Positions 41,099 through 54,841 of a DNA stretch of 64,000 nt are shown here, piece after piece. The notes beneath the pieces were generated by a model. The model was not told the DNA's origin. It worked only from the letters and a program-made list of their open reading frames with translations, and made no database searches. The stretch covers positions 150,538 to 214,537 of the forward strand of contig JAPSLO010000003.1 of assembly GCA_031180725.1 (NCBI GenBank), read 5' to 3'. The position numbers and the translations under genes are program-made. The stretch is from Roseomonas sp. (GTDB lineage Bacteria > Pseudomonadota > Alphaproteobacteria > Acetobacterales > Acetobacteraceae). Position 1 is the stretch's first letter. The number at the start of each line of letters is the position of its first letter.

Positions 41099-42811
41099 CT
41101 AATCCTCGACGGTGAATTCCAGCCTCTGCCGGCCATCCGCGGTGCCGGTGGTGAAGCGATCCGCGCTGCGCCGCAGCAGCAGCGCGCCCAGCCGCGCCAA
41201 CTCGGCCTCCTCGCCGAGCAGCATCTCGGCTTCCGGCGCGCGGTCGGCGGCCGGCAGGGGCTGGCCGGCCCAGATCAGCGCGGCACGCACCGTGGTACCG
41301 GTCAGGCGCAACTCCAGCTCCGCCTCGCTGCCGCGTTCGGCCAGGAGGGCGACAAGTTCGGTGGCCTCCAGCACCAGATGTGACAGGCGCTGCGCACTTT
41401 GCACGCGCAGCGCCCAGCGGCGGCCGGCGGCCTCGGCGAAGCCGGCCAGATCGCCGGCCGATGCGTCCGGCTTCCAGCGCATCGCGACGCGCTGCGAGGT
41501 GCCGGCCTGCAGCAGCGCATTCAGCCCCAGCACCACCAGCAGCGAAAAGGTGAGGGAGGAGCCGATCATCCAGCGGGCATAGTCCGGGATGCCGGCATAA
41601 AGCTCCGGCGCCGCCATGTGGGAGATGCCGAGGATCAGCCCCGCGCCCAGCACCAGGCTGCGCCGCAGGTCCAGCGTGCGCTGCGCGATGATGGCGATGC
41701 CGGAGACGGCGATCTGACAGGCGGCGAAGAACAGGCAGGCGCCGACCACATGCATGGGCAGCGCCAGCAGCACCGTGGCGGTGTAGGGAACGATGCCCAC
41801 CAGGATCCAGCCGATGCCAACGGCGAAGACCACCTGCCTTGCCCGGACACCGGTGGCGATGGCCAGGCCGACGCTGGCCGAATAGGTGTTCAGCCCGGTG
41901 GTGCCCAGGAGCCCGGCCAGGAGGGTCGCAATGCCATCCGCCGTGCAGCCATCGCGGATGGTCGCGAAATCCGGCCGGCGCCAGCGTGGATCCTCGGCCT
42001 GCTGGCACAGCACGATATCGCCCGAGGCCCGCAGGATGCAGGCCACCACGCCCAGGAGGACGCCGGGCAGCAGCACCGGATCCACCACAGGCAGCGCGGC
42101 CGGCAGGCTGGGGAAGAGGTGGGTCACGGGTTCCTGCTCGGGGAAGAGCGGGACGCCAAGCAGGCTGCGCGTCGCCAGTTCCGCCGCCAGGCCGCAGAGC
42201 AGCCCGACCAGCACGGAGACGCGCCGCAGCGCTGGCGCGCCCCACAAGGCGCAGTAGCCCAGCGCCACGAAGGTGACGATGACGGCCGGCGCACCGAAGG
42301 GCGAGGCCGGCAATGTGGCCACCGCCCCGCTCGTGAGAACCAGCCGTACGGCAATCAGGCCCAGCAGCAGCCCGATCTGCAGCACGACGAAGCCCATGAT
42401 CTCCGGCGGCAACAGCCGGCGCAGCCGCTGCACATGGCGGGAAAGGATGATCTCCGTCACGCCGGCCACGATCATCAGCCCGGCCACGCCGGCCAGGCCC
42501 TGCGACTTCGCCGCCTGGAGCACAGGCGGCAGATAGGCGGCGGTGAAGATCGCCGGCAGCAGGAAGCCGGAGCCGATGCCGCGCCAGGCCAGGCCCTGCA
42601 GCAGGCAGCCGATGCCGGCGGCGACCATGGAGAGGTCCACCAGGTTCGCCGTCTCCAGCAGGTTCAGCCCCGCCGCATCCGCCACTAGCAGCGGGAAGAC
42701 GACCTGCACGCTCATCAGGCCGATATGCTGGAAGGCGGCGGCGAACAGGGTGAGCAGCGGCAGCCGGTCGGCCCGCGCATAGGTGGCGGGCTCGGCAGGC
42801 GTCATTGCCAT
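41099..42811 (-). CDS. NCS2-family (nucleobase:cation symporter 2) permease with an extra C-terminal soluble domain
   Basis: The product (570 residues from the chosen ATG; an upstream start at 42862 would add 17) is an inner-membrane purine/pyrimidine-type permease, with about 12 to 14 hydrophobic segments up to residue 435. FAAAFQHIGLMSVQVVFPLL is the standard first helix, and ASGDIVLCQQAEDPRWRRPD is the TM8 region of one NCS2 subgroup. The usual substrate motif Gln-Asn-x-Gly is replaced by GLNTYSASVGLAIATGV. From about residue 440 a 130-residue soluble tail follows (HLVLEATELVALLAERG, LELRLTGTTVRAALIWAG, RQRLEFTVED), resembling a degenerate GHKL/RsbW-type ATPase fold. NCS2 members usually end at about 450 residues, so the tail is extra. 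Confidence 0.8.
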   Translation of the reverse strand: MAMTPAEPATYARADRLPLLTLFAAAFQHIGLMSVQVVFPLLVADAAGLNLLETANLVDLSMVAAGIGCLLQGLAWRGIGSGFLLPAIFTAAYLPPVLQAAKSQGLAGVAGLMIVAGVTEIILSRHVQRLRRLLPPEIMGFVVLQIGLLLGLIAVRLVLTSGAVATLPASPFGAPAVIVTFVALGYCALWGAPALRRVSVLVGLLCGLAAELATRSLLGVPLFPEQEPVTHLFPSLPAALPVVDPVLLPGVLLGVVACILRASGDIVLCQQAEDPRWRRPDFATIRDGCTADGIATLLAGLLGTTGLNTYSASVGLAIATGVRARQVVFAVGIGWILVGIVPYTATVLLALPMHVVGACLFFAACQIAVSGIAIIAQRTLDLRRSLVLGAGLILGISHMAAPELYAGIPDYARWMIGSSLTFSLLVVLGLNALLQAGTSQRVAMRWKPDASAGDLAGFAEAAGRRWALRVQSAQRLSHLVLEATELVALLAERGSEAELELRLTGTTVRAALIWAGQPLPAADRAPEAEMLLGEEAELARLGALLLRRSADRFTTGTADGRQRLEFTVED

Positions 42812-42987
42812 ACCGGGGGAAGGCCTCGCGCCGCGGGAATCGCTGCCGGCCTGCTTGCGCATCTTCGCCCGTGTCCCTGACCACGCGCCAGGATCAAGGG
42901 CCACCGCCAGGCCTCACGGCCCGCATCGCGCCTTCTTCCCCAGCCTTGTACGGCCTCATCATGCAGTTCGTTGCCGGCCTGCGGAAG

Positions 42988-43006
42988 CCGCCCAGGGCCA
43001 GGGCGG
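42988..43006. terminator. Hairpin downstream of uvrA
   Basis: CCGCCC (42988-42993) and GGGCGG (43001-43006) form a perfect six-bp stem with a seven-base loop, about 25 bases beyond the uvrA stop in its direction of transcription. No T-run follows. Confidence 0.4.
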
Positions 43007-43031
43007 AAGACGGCGGGGCGGCGCGCGCGGC

Positions 43032-45908
<2,877 letters not shown>

Positions 45909-45959
45909 GCTTCACCTGGGCCAAAGGAGAGGGAGCCCCGTGCCTGACACCGGCCCGGA

Positions 45960-45974
45960 GTTCTCATTGTGTTC
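45960..45974. promoter_or_regulatory. LexA (SOS) box between uvrA and ssb
   Basis: GTTC-TCATTGT-GTTC at 45960-45974 is an exact match to the alphaproteobacterial LexA consensus GTTC-N7-GTTC. It lies 52 bases upstream of uvrA and 138 bases upstream of ssb, so it can serve both. A CCACC-ATATA-GGTGG inverted repeat at 45992-46006 next to it holds a possible -10 box. Confidence 0.85.
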
Positions 45975-46112
45975 TGGATTTCCGACTTCTGCCACCATAT
46001 AGGTGGTGCGGGAAGAGGTTTCGCCACCCTGGCCCCCATCTGCCACGCATGGCTGGCTGGCGGGTGGCCGGCAGGCTAATCTCCGCCCTGGAGACGAAAG
46101 GGTTTTTGAGCC

Positions 46113-46661
46113 ATGGCCGGCGTCAACAAGGTCATCCTGCTCGGCCGCCTCGGCCGCGATCCGGAGGTGCGGAACTTCCAGAATGGCGGCCGGGTGGTGA
46201 ACCTGCGACTCGCGACCTCGGAACGCTACAAGGACCGTGAGGGCAACCAGCAGGAGCGCACCGAATGGCATTCGGTGGCCATCTTCAACGAGCGCCTGGG
46301 CGAGATTGCCGAGAAGTACCTGCGCAAGGGCAGCGAGGTCTATATCGAGGGCCAGCTCGAGACCCGGAAGTGGCAGGACCAGTCCGGCCAGGACCGCTAC
46401 ACCACCGAGATCGTGCTGCGCCAGTTCCGCGGCGAACTGGCCCTGGTCGGCGGCCGCGGGGGCGCCGGCGGCGAGATGGGGGAGCCGTCGTACGAGAGTG
46501 GGGGCGGCTTTGGCGGCGGGCGGTCCTCGGGTTCGAGTGAGCGCGGCGGCGGTGGTGGCGGCTGGGACCGTGGCGGCGGGGGTGGCGGTGGCCGCGCCTC
46601 GGGCGGCGGCGCGGGCCGGGCGCCAGCCAAGGCCGATCTGGACGACGACATCCCCTTCTGA
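46113..46661 (+). CDS. ssb: Single-stranded DNA-binding protein
   Basis: This 182-residue protein has an OB-fold at residues of about 1-115: [38 protein letters not shown] (with the DNA-stacking Trp), and [22 protein letters not shown] flexible glycine-rich tail follows, consisting largely of Gly-Gly repeats with a few Ser and Arg, and ends with the acidic tip LDDDIPF, which recruits repair and replication proteins. It coats single-stranded DNA during replication and repair. It is divergent from uvrA with a shared LexA box, the common alphaproteobacterial arrangement. A weak hairpin follows the stop. Confidence 0.97.
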   Translation: MAGVNKVILLGRLGRDPEVRNFQNGGRVVNLRLATSERYKDREGNQQERTEWHSVAIFNERLGEIAEKYLRKGSEVYIEGQLETRKWQDQSGQDRYTTEIVLRQFRGELALVGGRGGAGGEMGEPSYESGGGFGGGRSSGSSERGGGGGGWDRGGGGGGGRASGGGAGRAPAKADLDDDIPF

Positions 46662-46670
46662 GGCGACACC

Positions 46671-46692
46671 GCCCGGCCCCGTGGTGCCGGGC
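46671..46692. terminator. Hairpin after ssb
   Basis: GCCCGGC (46671-46677) and GCCGGGC (46686-46692) form a perfect seven-bp stem with an eight-base loop, about ten bases after the ssb stop. Confidence 0.5.
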
Positions 46693-46745
46693 GCGCCCTT
46701 GTCGGCGGGTGGCACTTACGGTCGGGGACGACATCGGGCTTCGGC

Positions 46746-47597
46746 ATGAACCGTGACACTGGCATCGAGATCGTTCGGCGGCGGGTGAAGCTGGACTACG
46801 ATCCACAGCGCGCCCGGTCTTGGACCAGGCTGCCGCGCCGGTCGGAGGACGGGCTCAACGCCATCTCCTTCCTCTTTCCGCTCGGCGAGACCTTCTTCTG
46901 CCGTTCCGTCGCGCATTATCGCAACCGCATCACCGACCCCGTGCTGCGCGAGCAGGCGGACCTCTTCATCTACCAGGAAGCCATGCATTCGAAGGAGCAT
47001 GCGCGGTCCAACACCGCGCTGCGGGAAGCGAATGTGCTGGGGGCGGAGCTGGAGACGGTGGCGCGAGTCCTGCTCAGCCTGGCGACAAGGATCTGGCCGC
47101 GCGCGACGCAGCTCGCCATGACCTGTGCGATGGAGCATTTCACGGCGATGCTTGCGGCCTCGCTGCTAGGCAAGCGGTTGCTGGACAAGGAAGGCACCGA
47201 CCCGGAATTCGCCCGGCTATGGCTTTGGCACGCGGCGGAGGAGATCGAGCACAAGGGCGTCTGCTTCGACGTCTATGAGCATGTCTTCGGCAAGGGGATC
47301 TGGCCCTGGCTGCACCGCTGCGCGGCCATGGCGCTGGTCACCGGCGTGGGCGCGGCCGGCCTGCTGACGGCTTTCCTGGTCATGCGGGTGAAGTTGGCTT
47401 TCCGCCGCAGGCCCGCAGCCTTGGGCGGGCCTTCGAAGAAGGGCGCGGCGGGTGCCTCGCTGCGGAACCTGTTCGGCGGCCTGCCGGGCCGGGAGTATTT
47501 CGCCTATTACCGCCGGAACTTCCATCCCTGGGACAAGGACGACCGCCCTCTGCTGGAAGCCTGGAAGCGGGAATATCCCGACTTCGGCGTGGCGTGA
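46746..47597 (+). CDS. Metal-dependent hydrolase-like protein (PF10118 type)
   Basis: The 283-residue product resembles the PF10118 family, predicted metal-dependent hydrolases with a ferritin-like helical fold. The signs are RRRVKLDYDPQRARSWTRLP near the start, ISFLFPLGETFF, then IYQEAMHSKEHARSN, MEHFTAML and AAEEIEHKGVCFDVYEHV, in which regularly spaced Glu and His residues could bind two metal ions. A hydrophobic segment near residue 205 (MALVTGVGAAGLLTAFLVM) may associate with the membrane. The substrate is not known for the family. It is one of four genes that lie between ssb and gyrA here. Confidence 0.75.
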   Translation: MNRDTGIEIVRRRVKLDYDPQRARSWTRLPRRSEDGLNAISFLFPLGETFFCRSVAHYRNRITDPVLREQADLFIYQEAMHSKEHARSNTALREANVLGAELETVARVLLSLATRIWPRATQLAMTCAMEHFTAMLAASLLGKRLLDKEGTDPEFARLWLWHAAEEIEHKGVCFDVYEHVFGKGIWPWLHRCAAMALVTGVGAAGLLTAFLVMRVKLAFRRRPAALGGPSKKGAAGASLRNLFGGLPGREYFAYYRRNFHPWDKDDRPLLEAWKREYPDFGVA

Positions 47598-47601
47598 GCG
47601 T

Positions 47602-48429
47602 TCAGGGCTTGTCGAAGCGCAGCAGGCTGTAGCGCAGCAGGCCGCGGCGGCCAGTGAAATCCATGACGAAGACCAGTGTCCGGCTGAGCCGGCCGAGCGC
47701 CCCGCCGCCGACAAGGCGGGACAGGAAGGGGTAAGTCGGAAGGGTGTTGCGCGTGACATCGCGCAGCACGGCCAGCGACAATCCCGCCTCCTCCGCCAGG
47801 CGGCGGTACTGCGCCGCGGTGCAGGAGGTATCGCATTCGCCCAGCATGTTGAACCGCTTCAGCAGGGGCAGCTTCAGCGCGCGACCGGCAGGGGCGAAGA
47901 CCGGAGCGGGAACGAAATCCGACAGCACCAATGCCCCCCCTGGCCGCAGGACGCGCCATACCTCCTGCAGGAAGGCCGCGCGGGAGGGGAAGTGGAAGAT
48001 GCACTCCACCGCCATCACGCGATCGAAGCTGGCATCGGCGAAGGGCAGCCGGCAGGCATCCGCCGCGACGAAGGCCGGTGGCCTGCCGGGCCTGCCTGCC
48101 GCCATTTGCACCGCGCGGGCCAATTGCCGGGCGTCAATGTTGAGCCCCGTGAGATCCAGGTCCGGGATGCGGTCATTCAGCAGCGCCAGCGTGCCACCGA
48201 AGCCGCAGCCGGCATCCAGAACCCGCATGCCCGGCGCGATGCCGGCCAGCTCGATCAGTTCCAGGCTCAGCCGTTCCGCGGCCACGGCATAGTCGGCGGG
48301 CGAGGACGGGTCGGCCGCGGCAGGATCCGGCCAGTAACCCCAATGGATATGCGTGCCGAAGCTGGTCTCCAGCACCGGATTGCCGCGCGCGAACTGCTTC
48401 AGCAGCATGTTGATGTAGGGCAGGCTCAC
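47602..48429 (-). CDS. Class I SAM-dependent methyltransferase
   Basis: The 275-residue protein starts at a GTG with a GAGGG site upstream (an ATG seven codons later is possible). Motif I is MRVLDAGCGFGGTLALL near residue 70, with the acidic ribose-binding position in LTGLNIDARQLARA. Motif II/III include FDRVMAVECIFHFPS and VLRPGGALVLSDFVP. This is closest in feel to small-molecule (phosphocholine, sterol or quinone type) methyltransferases with the FGTHIHWGYW N-terminus, which is also seen in O-methyltransferases of secondary metabolism. Acceptor unknown. It lies 12 bases after the GST gene on the same strand. Confidence 0.82.
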   Translation of the reverse strand: MSLPYINMLLKQFARGNPVLETSFGTHIHWGYWPDPAAADPSSPADYAVAAERLSLELIELAGIAPGMRVLDAGCGFGGTLALLNDRIPDLDLTGLNIDARQLARAVQMAAGRPGRPPAFVAADACRLPFADASFDRVMAVECIFHFPSRAAFLQEVWRVLRPGGALVLSDFVPAPVFAPAGRALKLPLLKRFNMLGECDTSCTAAQYRRLAEEAGLSLAVLRDVTRNTLPTYPFLSRLVGGGALGRLSRTLVFVMDFTGRRGLLRYSLLRFDKP

Positions 48430-48441
48430 CGCGGACGGCCC

Positions 48442-49194
48442 TCAGAACTCGGCATCCAGCTCCAGCTCCACGATCTGCTGTTCGGGCTCGGCCAGGGCGG
48501 CCTGGACCCATTCCTGGACATCCGGCCAGGATTCGACGGTGCGGGCATAGGCCTCGCAGGGCGCGTCCAGCGCTACGCCATAGCTGCGGCAGCGCAGCAC
48601 CACGGGAGCATACATCGCATCGGCGATGCTGGGGCGGGCGCCGAACAGCCAGGGGCCGCCCCAATCCCTCAGGCACTCCCGCCACAGGCCGAAGATGCGG
48701 TCCAGATCGGCCCGGGCAGCGGACCAGACGATGAAAGCCGGGATCCGGGCCCGCAGGTTGAAGGGCAGCGAGGAGCGGAGCGCGTGGAAGCCCGCATGCA
48801 TTTCGCCGGAGATGGCGCGGCAGCGGGCACGGGCGATGCGGTCGGACGGCATCATCGCGGCCTCCGGGCGCAGCTCGTTCAGATATTCGGCGATGCCCAG
48901 CGTGTCCCAGATCTCGGCCCCGTCATGCTCCAGGCAGGGCAGCAGGATCGAGGAGGAATTGTTCAGCAGCTCCGCCCGGGTGGAGGGGTCCTCGGGCGAG
49001 GCGACGACGGTGCGGAAGGGCAGGCCCGACAGGCGCAGCATCAGGAAGCCGCGCAACGACCAGGAGGAGTAGTTGCGGCTGCTGATTCGCAGCACCGCCG
49101 GGGCGGGGGCAGGCGCCGCACCCGCCGCAGCCTTCGGGGGCGTCCCTGGGGCGGTCCGGCCCGGGGTCTTCCGGCGCGGCGTCTGAGCGGCCAT
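48442..49194 (-). CDS. Glutathione S-transferase family protein
   Basis: The 250-residue product has a proline- and alanine-rich N-terminus of about 35 residues that is not part of the GST fold. The thioredoxin-like half follows: ISSRNYSSWSLRGFLMLRLSG, then SILLPCLEHDGAEIWDTLGI with the LPCL cis-Pro and the glutathione-binding Asp-Thr pair. The C-terminal helical half contains GGPWLFGARPSIADAMYAPVV, the typical N-capping box. The substrate is unknown. It appears to be in an operon with the methyltransferase gene 12 bases downstream. The extra N-terminal tail is unusual, and a start at a later Met cannot be excluded because none with a good site is visible. Confidence 0.85.
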   Translation of the reverse strand: MAAQTPRRKTPGRTAPGTPPKAAAGAAPAPAPAVLRISSRNYSSWSLRGFLMLRLSGLPFRTVVASPEDPSTRAELLNNSSSILLPCLEHDGAEIWDTLGIAEYLNELRPEAAMMPSDRIARARCRAISGEMHAGFHALRSSLPFNLRARIPAFIVWSAARADLDRIFGLWRECLRDWGGPWLFGARPSIADAMYAPVVLRCRSYGVALDAPCEAYARTVESWPDVQEWVQAALAEPEQQIVELELDAEF

Positions 49195-49299
49195 GGCGGG
49201 TCTCCCGTCGTCCCGCCGAAGCTAGCAGCGGTCTCGCAGTTGCGAAACGTACCGGGAATGGCACCATGGGTAGAGGGGCCGGCGGGGACAGGCAGGGGG

Positions 49300-50520
49300 A
49301 TGTTCTACGAAGCGTTCCAGGCACGGCAGGACGTGCTGATGCCCCTGCGCGGCGTTGCGCGGGGCTTGGCCGGCTGGCTGGGCGCCTTCGATCTGCGCCA
49401 TCCGCTGCATGACGGGCTGCGCGCCTGGCGGGCCGCGGCGGAGGTCTTCGGCCATGCCGGCGTGGTGCAGACCCGGCCCGCCTTCGACATCGGCCCGGTC
49501 CGCGTCGGCAACGGGGTGGTGGAGGTGGAGGAGCGGGTGGTGGCCAGCACCCCCTTCGCCAGCCTGGTGCATTTCCGCAAGGATGTGGACCAGCCCCTGC
49601 CGCGGGTGCTGGTGGTGGCCCCCATGTCCGGTCATTTCGCCACCCTGCTGTCCGGCACGGTGCGAGTGCTGCTGCAGGACCACGACGTCTTCATCACAGA
49701 CTGGCACAATGCCCGCGACGTGCCGCCTTCCGCCGGCCGCTTCGGCCTGGACGAGTTCATCGACCATGTCATCGCCTTCCAGCAGGCGATCGGGCCTGGC
49801 GGGCACATCCTGGCGGTCTGCCAGCCGGTGGTGGCGGTGCTGGCGGCGGTGGCTCTGATGGCGGAGGACCGCAGCCCGGCCTCGCCCCGCAGCATGACAC
49901 TGATGGCCGGTCCCATCGACGCCCGCCAGCACCCGACCCGGGTGAACCAGCTCGCCACCAGCCGCGATATTGGCTGGTTCGAGCGCAACATGATCTCGGC
50001 CGTGCCCTCGCGGCACCGGGGGGCGGGGCGGCGGGTCTATCCTGGTGCGCTGCAACTGGCGGCCTTCATGTCCATGAATCTCGGCCGCCACATCAAGGCG
50101 CATCAGGACCAGTTCTGGGCCCTGTTCGATGGCGACGCGGAGCGGGCCGGGCAGCACCGTCGCTTCTACGATGAATACCTGACGGTGATGGACCTGCCGG
50201 CCGAGTTCTTCCTGGAGACGGTACGGGCCGTCTTCCAGGAGCATGCGCTGGCGGAGGGCAGGCTAACCTGGCGCGGCCGGACGGTGCGGCCGGAGGCGAT
50301 CCGGCGGACCGCGGTGATGGCGGTGGAGGGGGAGAAGGACGACATCTGCGGCATCGGCCAGACGATGGCGGCGCTGGATCTCTGCCGCAGCGTGCCGCTG
50401 ACCATGCGGCGCTATCACCTGCAGACCGGTGTGGGTCATTATGGGGTCTTCAGCGGCCGCCGATTCGCGCAGGCGGTCTATCCCCGCGTGCGGGAGATGA
50501 TTCAGGCGCATCAGGGATGA
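49300..50520 (+). CDS. phaZ: Intracellular polyhydroxyalkanoate depolymerase
   Basis: The 406-residue protein (from MFYEAFQARQDVLMPLRG) belongs to the intracellular PHA depolymerase family, which releases hydroxyacids from storage granules. The nucleophile sits in HILAVCQPVVAVLAA near residue 172 and is Cys, as in PhaZ1 enzymes. The Asp is in AVEGEKDDICGIGQT near residue 345 and the His in QTGVGHYGVFSGRR near residue 378. An HFRKD segment and SGHFATLLSGTV near residue 110 are also conserved. Usual length is about 410. It is divergent from the GST/methyltransferase unit and precedes gyrA. Confidence 0.9.
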   Translation: MFYEAFQARQDVLMPLRGVARGLAGWLGAFDLRHPLHDGLRAWRAAAEVFGHAGVVQTRPAFDIGPVRVGNGVVEVEERVVASTPFASLVHFRKDVDQPLPRVLVVAPMSGHFATLLSGTVRVLLQDHDVFITDWHNARDVPPSAGRFGLDEFIDHVIAFQQAIGPGGHILAVCQPVVAVLAAVALMAEDRSPASPRSMTLMAGPIDARQHPTRVNQLATSRDIGWFERNMISAVPSRHRGAGRRVYPGALQLAAFMSMNLGRHIKAHQDQFWALFDGDAERAGQHRRFYDEYLTVMDLPAEFFLETVRAVFQEHALAEGRLTWRGRTVRPEAIRRTAVMAVEGEKDDICGIGQTMAALDLCRSVPLTMRRYHLQTGVGHYGVFSGRRFAQAVYPRVREMIQAHQG

Positions 50521-50611
50521 GGTGGGCCGGGTGCACCGAATCCCTCGCACCGCCACCCCAATCGTTTCCCCTCTCCCAATTGGGGGGAGGCGTCGGCCCA
50601 TGGCTGCTCTC

Positions 50612-50686
50612 GGGCCGCGAATGCGGCCCCGCGTGACAGGGCGTAGGCGCTCCAGCCAAGCCTGCGGAGCGGGCGCCGGCGCCTGG
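50612..50686. repeat. REP-like element, copy C
   Basis: GGGCCGC (50612-50618), a GAAT loop and GCGGCCC (50623-50629) form a perfect hairpin. The sequence continues CCAGCCAAGCCTGCGGAG, then GGCGCCGGCGCCTG. Copy A has the same GAAT-loop hairpin and the same CCAAGC...CGGAG...GGCGCC tail. It lies between phaZ and gyrA. Confidence 0.6.
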
Positions 50687-50695
50687 GCCTGGCGT

Positions 50696-50724
50696 TTGTG
50701 CGCTGCGTCGAGCGCGCCTATATT
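50696..50724 (+). promoter_or_regulatory. Candidate gyrA promoter
   Basis: TTGTGC (50696-50701) and TATATT (50719-50724), 17 bases apart, resemble a sigma-70-type promoter. It lies about 170 bases upstream of the gyrA start. The -35 match is partial. Confidence 0.4.
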
Positions 50725-50894
50725 GAGCAGCGAGAAGCCAGGAAATCGGCAAGGCCTGCGAGGCGCCGGAATACCCGCCGCCAGGCGGCACGCAGCGGCA
50801 CCGGGCGCCAGGCCGGGCCGCTGCCCACCGGTCGCGCCATCCGAGCCACGCCATCGGGCCCAGCGCATGGCCGGGCCACCATGAGGATTATGCG

Positions 50895-53745
<2,851 letters not shown>

Positions 53746-53753
<8 letters not shown>

Positions 53754-54267
53754 ACCACACATCGGCCTGTATCCGGGCACCTTCGACCCGGTGACCAACG
53801 GCCACCTAGATGTCATCGGCCGTGCCGCGCGGCTGCTGGATCGGCTGGTGGTCGGCGTAGCCATTAATGCCGGCAAGGGTCCGCTGTTTCCGCTGGAGGA
53901 GCGGGTGGAACTGGTTCGGGCCGAGACCGACAAGATCAGCGCCCGCACCGGCTGCGAGGTGGTGGTGCAGCCCTTCACCGGGCTGTTGATCGGCTTCGCG
54001 AAGGAGGTCGGCGCGCGGATGATCGTGCGTGGACTGCGCGCCGTTTCGGACTTCGACTACGAATTCCAGATGGCCGGCATGAACCACCGGTTGGACCCGC
54101 AGGTGGAAACCGTCTTCCTGATGGCCAGCGAGCGCAACCAGTTCATCTCCTCGCGCTTCGTGAAGGAGATCGCGAGTCTGGGGGGGGATATCTCCTCCTT
54201 CGTGCCGGCGCTGACGCTGGAACGCACGCTGGCCCGGGTGGGTAACCGCAAGGACGCTGCTGAATGA
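53746..54267 (+). CDS. coaD: Phosphopantetheine adenylyltransferase
   Basis: The 173-residue enzyme transfers AMP from ATP to 4'-phosphopantetheine, the penultimate step of coenzyme A synthesis. The nucleotidyltransferase motif is [20 protein letters not shown], with the T-x-G-H element, and the second motif is [20 protein letters not shown] (ISSRxVKE). [18 protein letters not shown] is also invariant. The start is the last of several in-frame ATGs, overlapping the gyrA stop by eight bases; an ATG at 53740 is possible. Its own stop overlaps the next gene by four bases. The gyrA-coaD order is typical of the group. Confidence 0.95.
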
Positions 54268-54809
54268 GCCTGTTGCATCGCCGCCATCTGCTGATCGGGG
54301 CCGGTCTGGCGCTGCCGGCCCTGGCCCGGGCCCAGGGAGGTGCCGGCACCGTGATCTTCGAGCTGAAGGACGGTCCGGTGACGATCCAGCTGCTGCCCGA
54401 TCTGGCGCCGCGCCATGTGGAGCGCATCAGCACCCTGGTGCAGCGCGGCTTCTACAATGGCACGCCCTTCCACCGGGTGATCGAGGGCTTCATGGCCCAG
54501 GGCGGCGACCCGACGGGCACCGGCACGGGCGGATCCGACCTGCCGGACCTGCCGGCGGAATTCAGCCCGCCCAGCCGCGCCCGCTTCCTGCGCGGCGTCT
54601 GCGGCATGGCGCGCACCAGCAACCCGAACAGCGCAAACAGCCAGTTCTTCATCATGTTCGCACCGGCGCCGAGCCTGGATGGCCAGTACACCGTCTGGGG
54701 TCGCGTGACCTCCGGCATGGAGGCGGTGGACAAGATCAAGCGTGGCTCGGGCCAGAGCGGCATGGTCCGTGATCCCGATCGTCTGCTGCGGGCGCGACTT
54801 GGCGCCTGA
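54264..54809 (+). CDS. Cyclophilin-type peptidyl-prolyl isomerase, exported
   Basis: This 181-residue protein has a signal peptide ([23 protein letters not shown]) and a short cyclophilin domain: YNGTPFHRVIEGFMAQGGDP with the catalytic Arg and the FMAQGGD motif, then CGMARTSNPNSANSQFFIMF and VWGRVTSGMEAVDKIKRG. It should fold proteins in the periplasm. The ATG overlaps the coaD stop in an ATGA, so it is translationally coupled to coaD. The next gene is a close paralogue without a signal peptide. This pair presumably arose by tandem duplication and split between compartments. Confidence 0.93.
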   Translation: MSLLHRRHLLIGAGLALPALARAQGGAGTVIFELKDGPVTIQLLPDLAPRHVERISTLVQRGFYNGTPFHRVIEGFMAQGGDPTGTGTGGSDLPDLPAEFSPPSRARFLRGVCGMARTSNPNSANSQFFIMFAPAPSLDGQYTVWGRVTSGMEAVDKIKRGSGQSGMVRDPDRLLRARLGA

Positions 54810-54841
54810 TTCCGCAACCTGACACCTGACGGACGAGATCC

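Larger units (their letters stand above)
50521..50894. other. Intergenic stretch between phaZ and gyrA
   Basis: About 370 bases with no supported gene. It holds REP-like copy C, a candidate gyrA promoter at 50696-50724, and a GC-rich leader of about 165 bases in which I see no other clear signal. Confidence 0.5.

Noticed and set aside
46450..46630. GGC/GGT repeats that could suggest a microsatellite or RNA element
   Set aside because: They encode the glycine-rich linker of SSB in frame, a normal feature of the protein.
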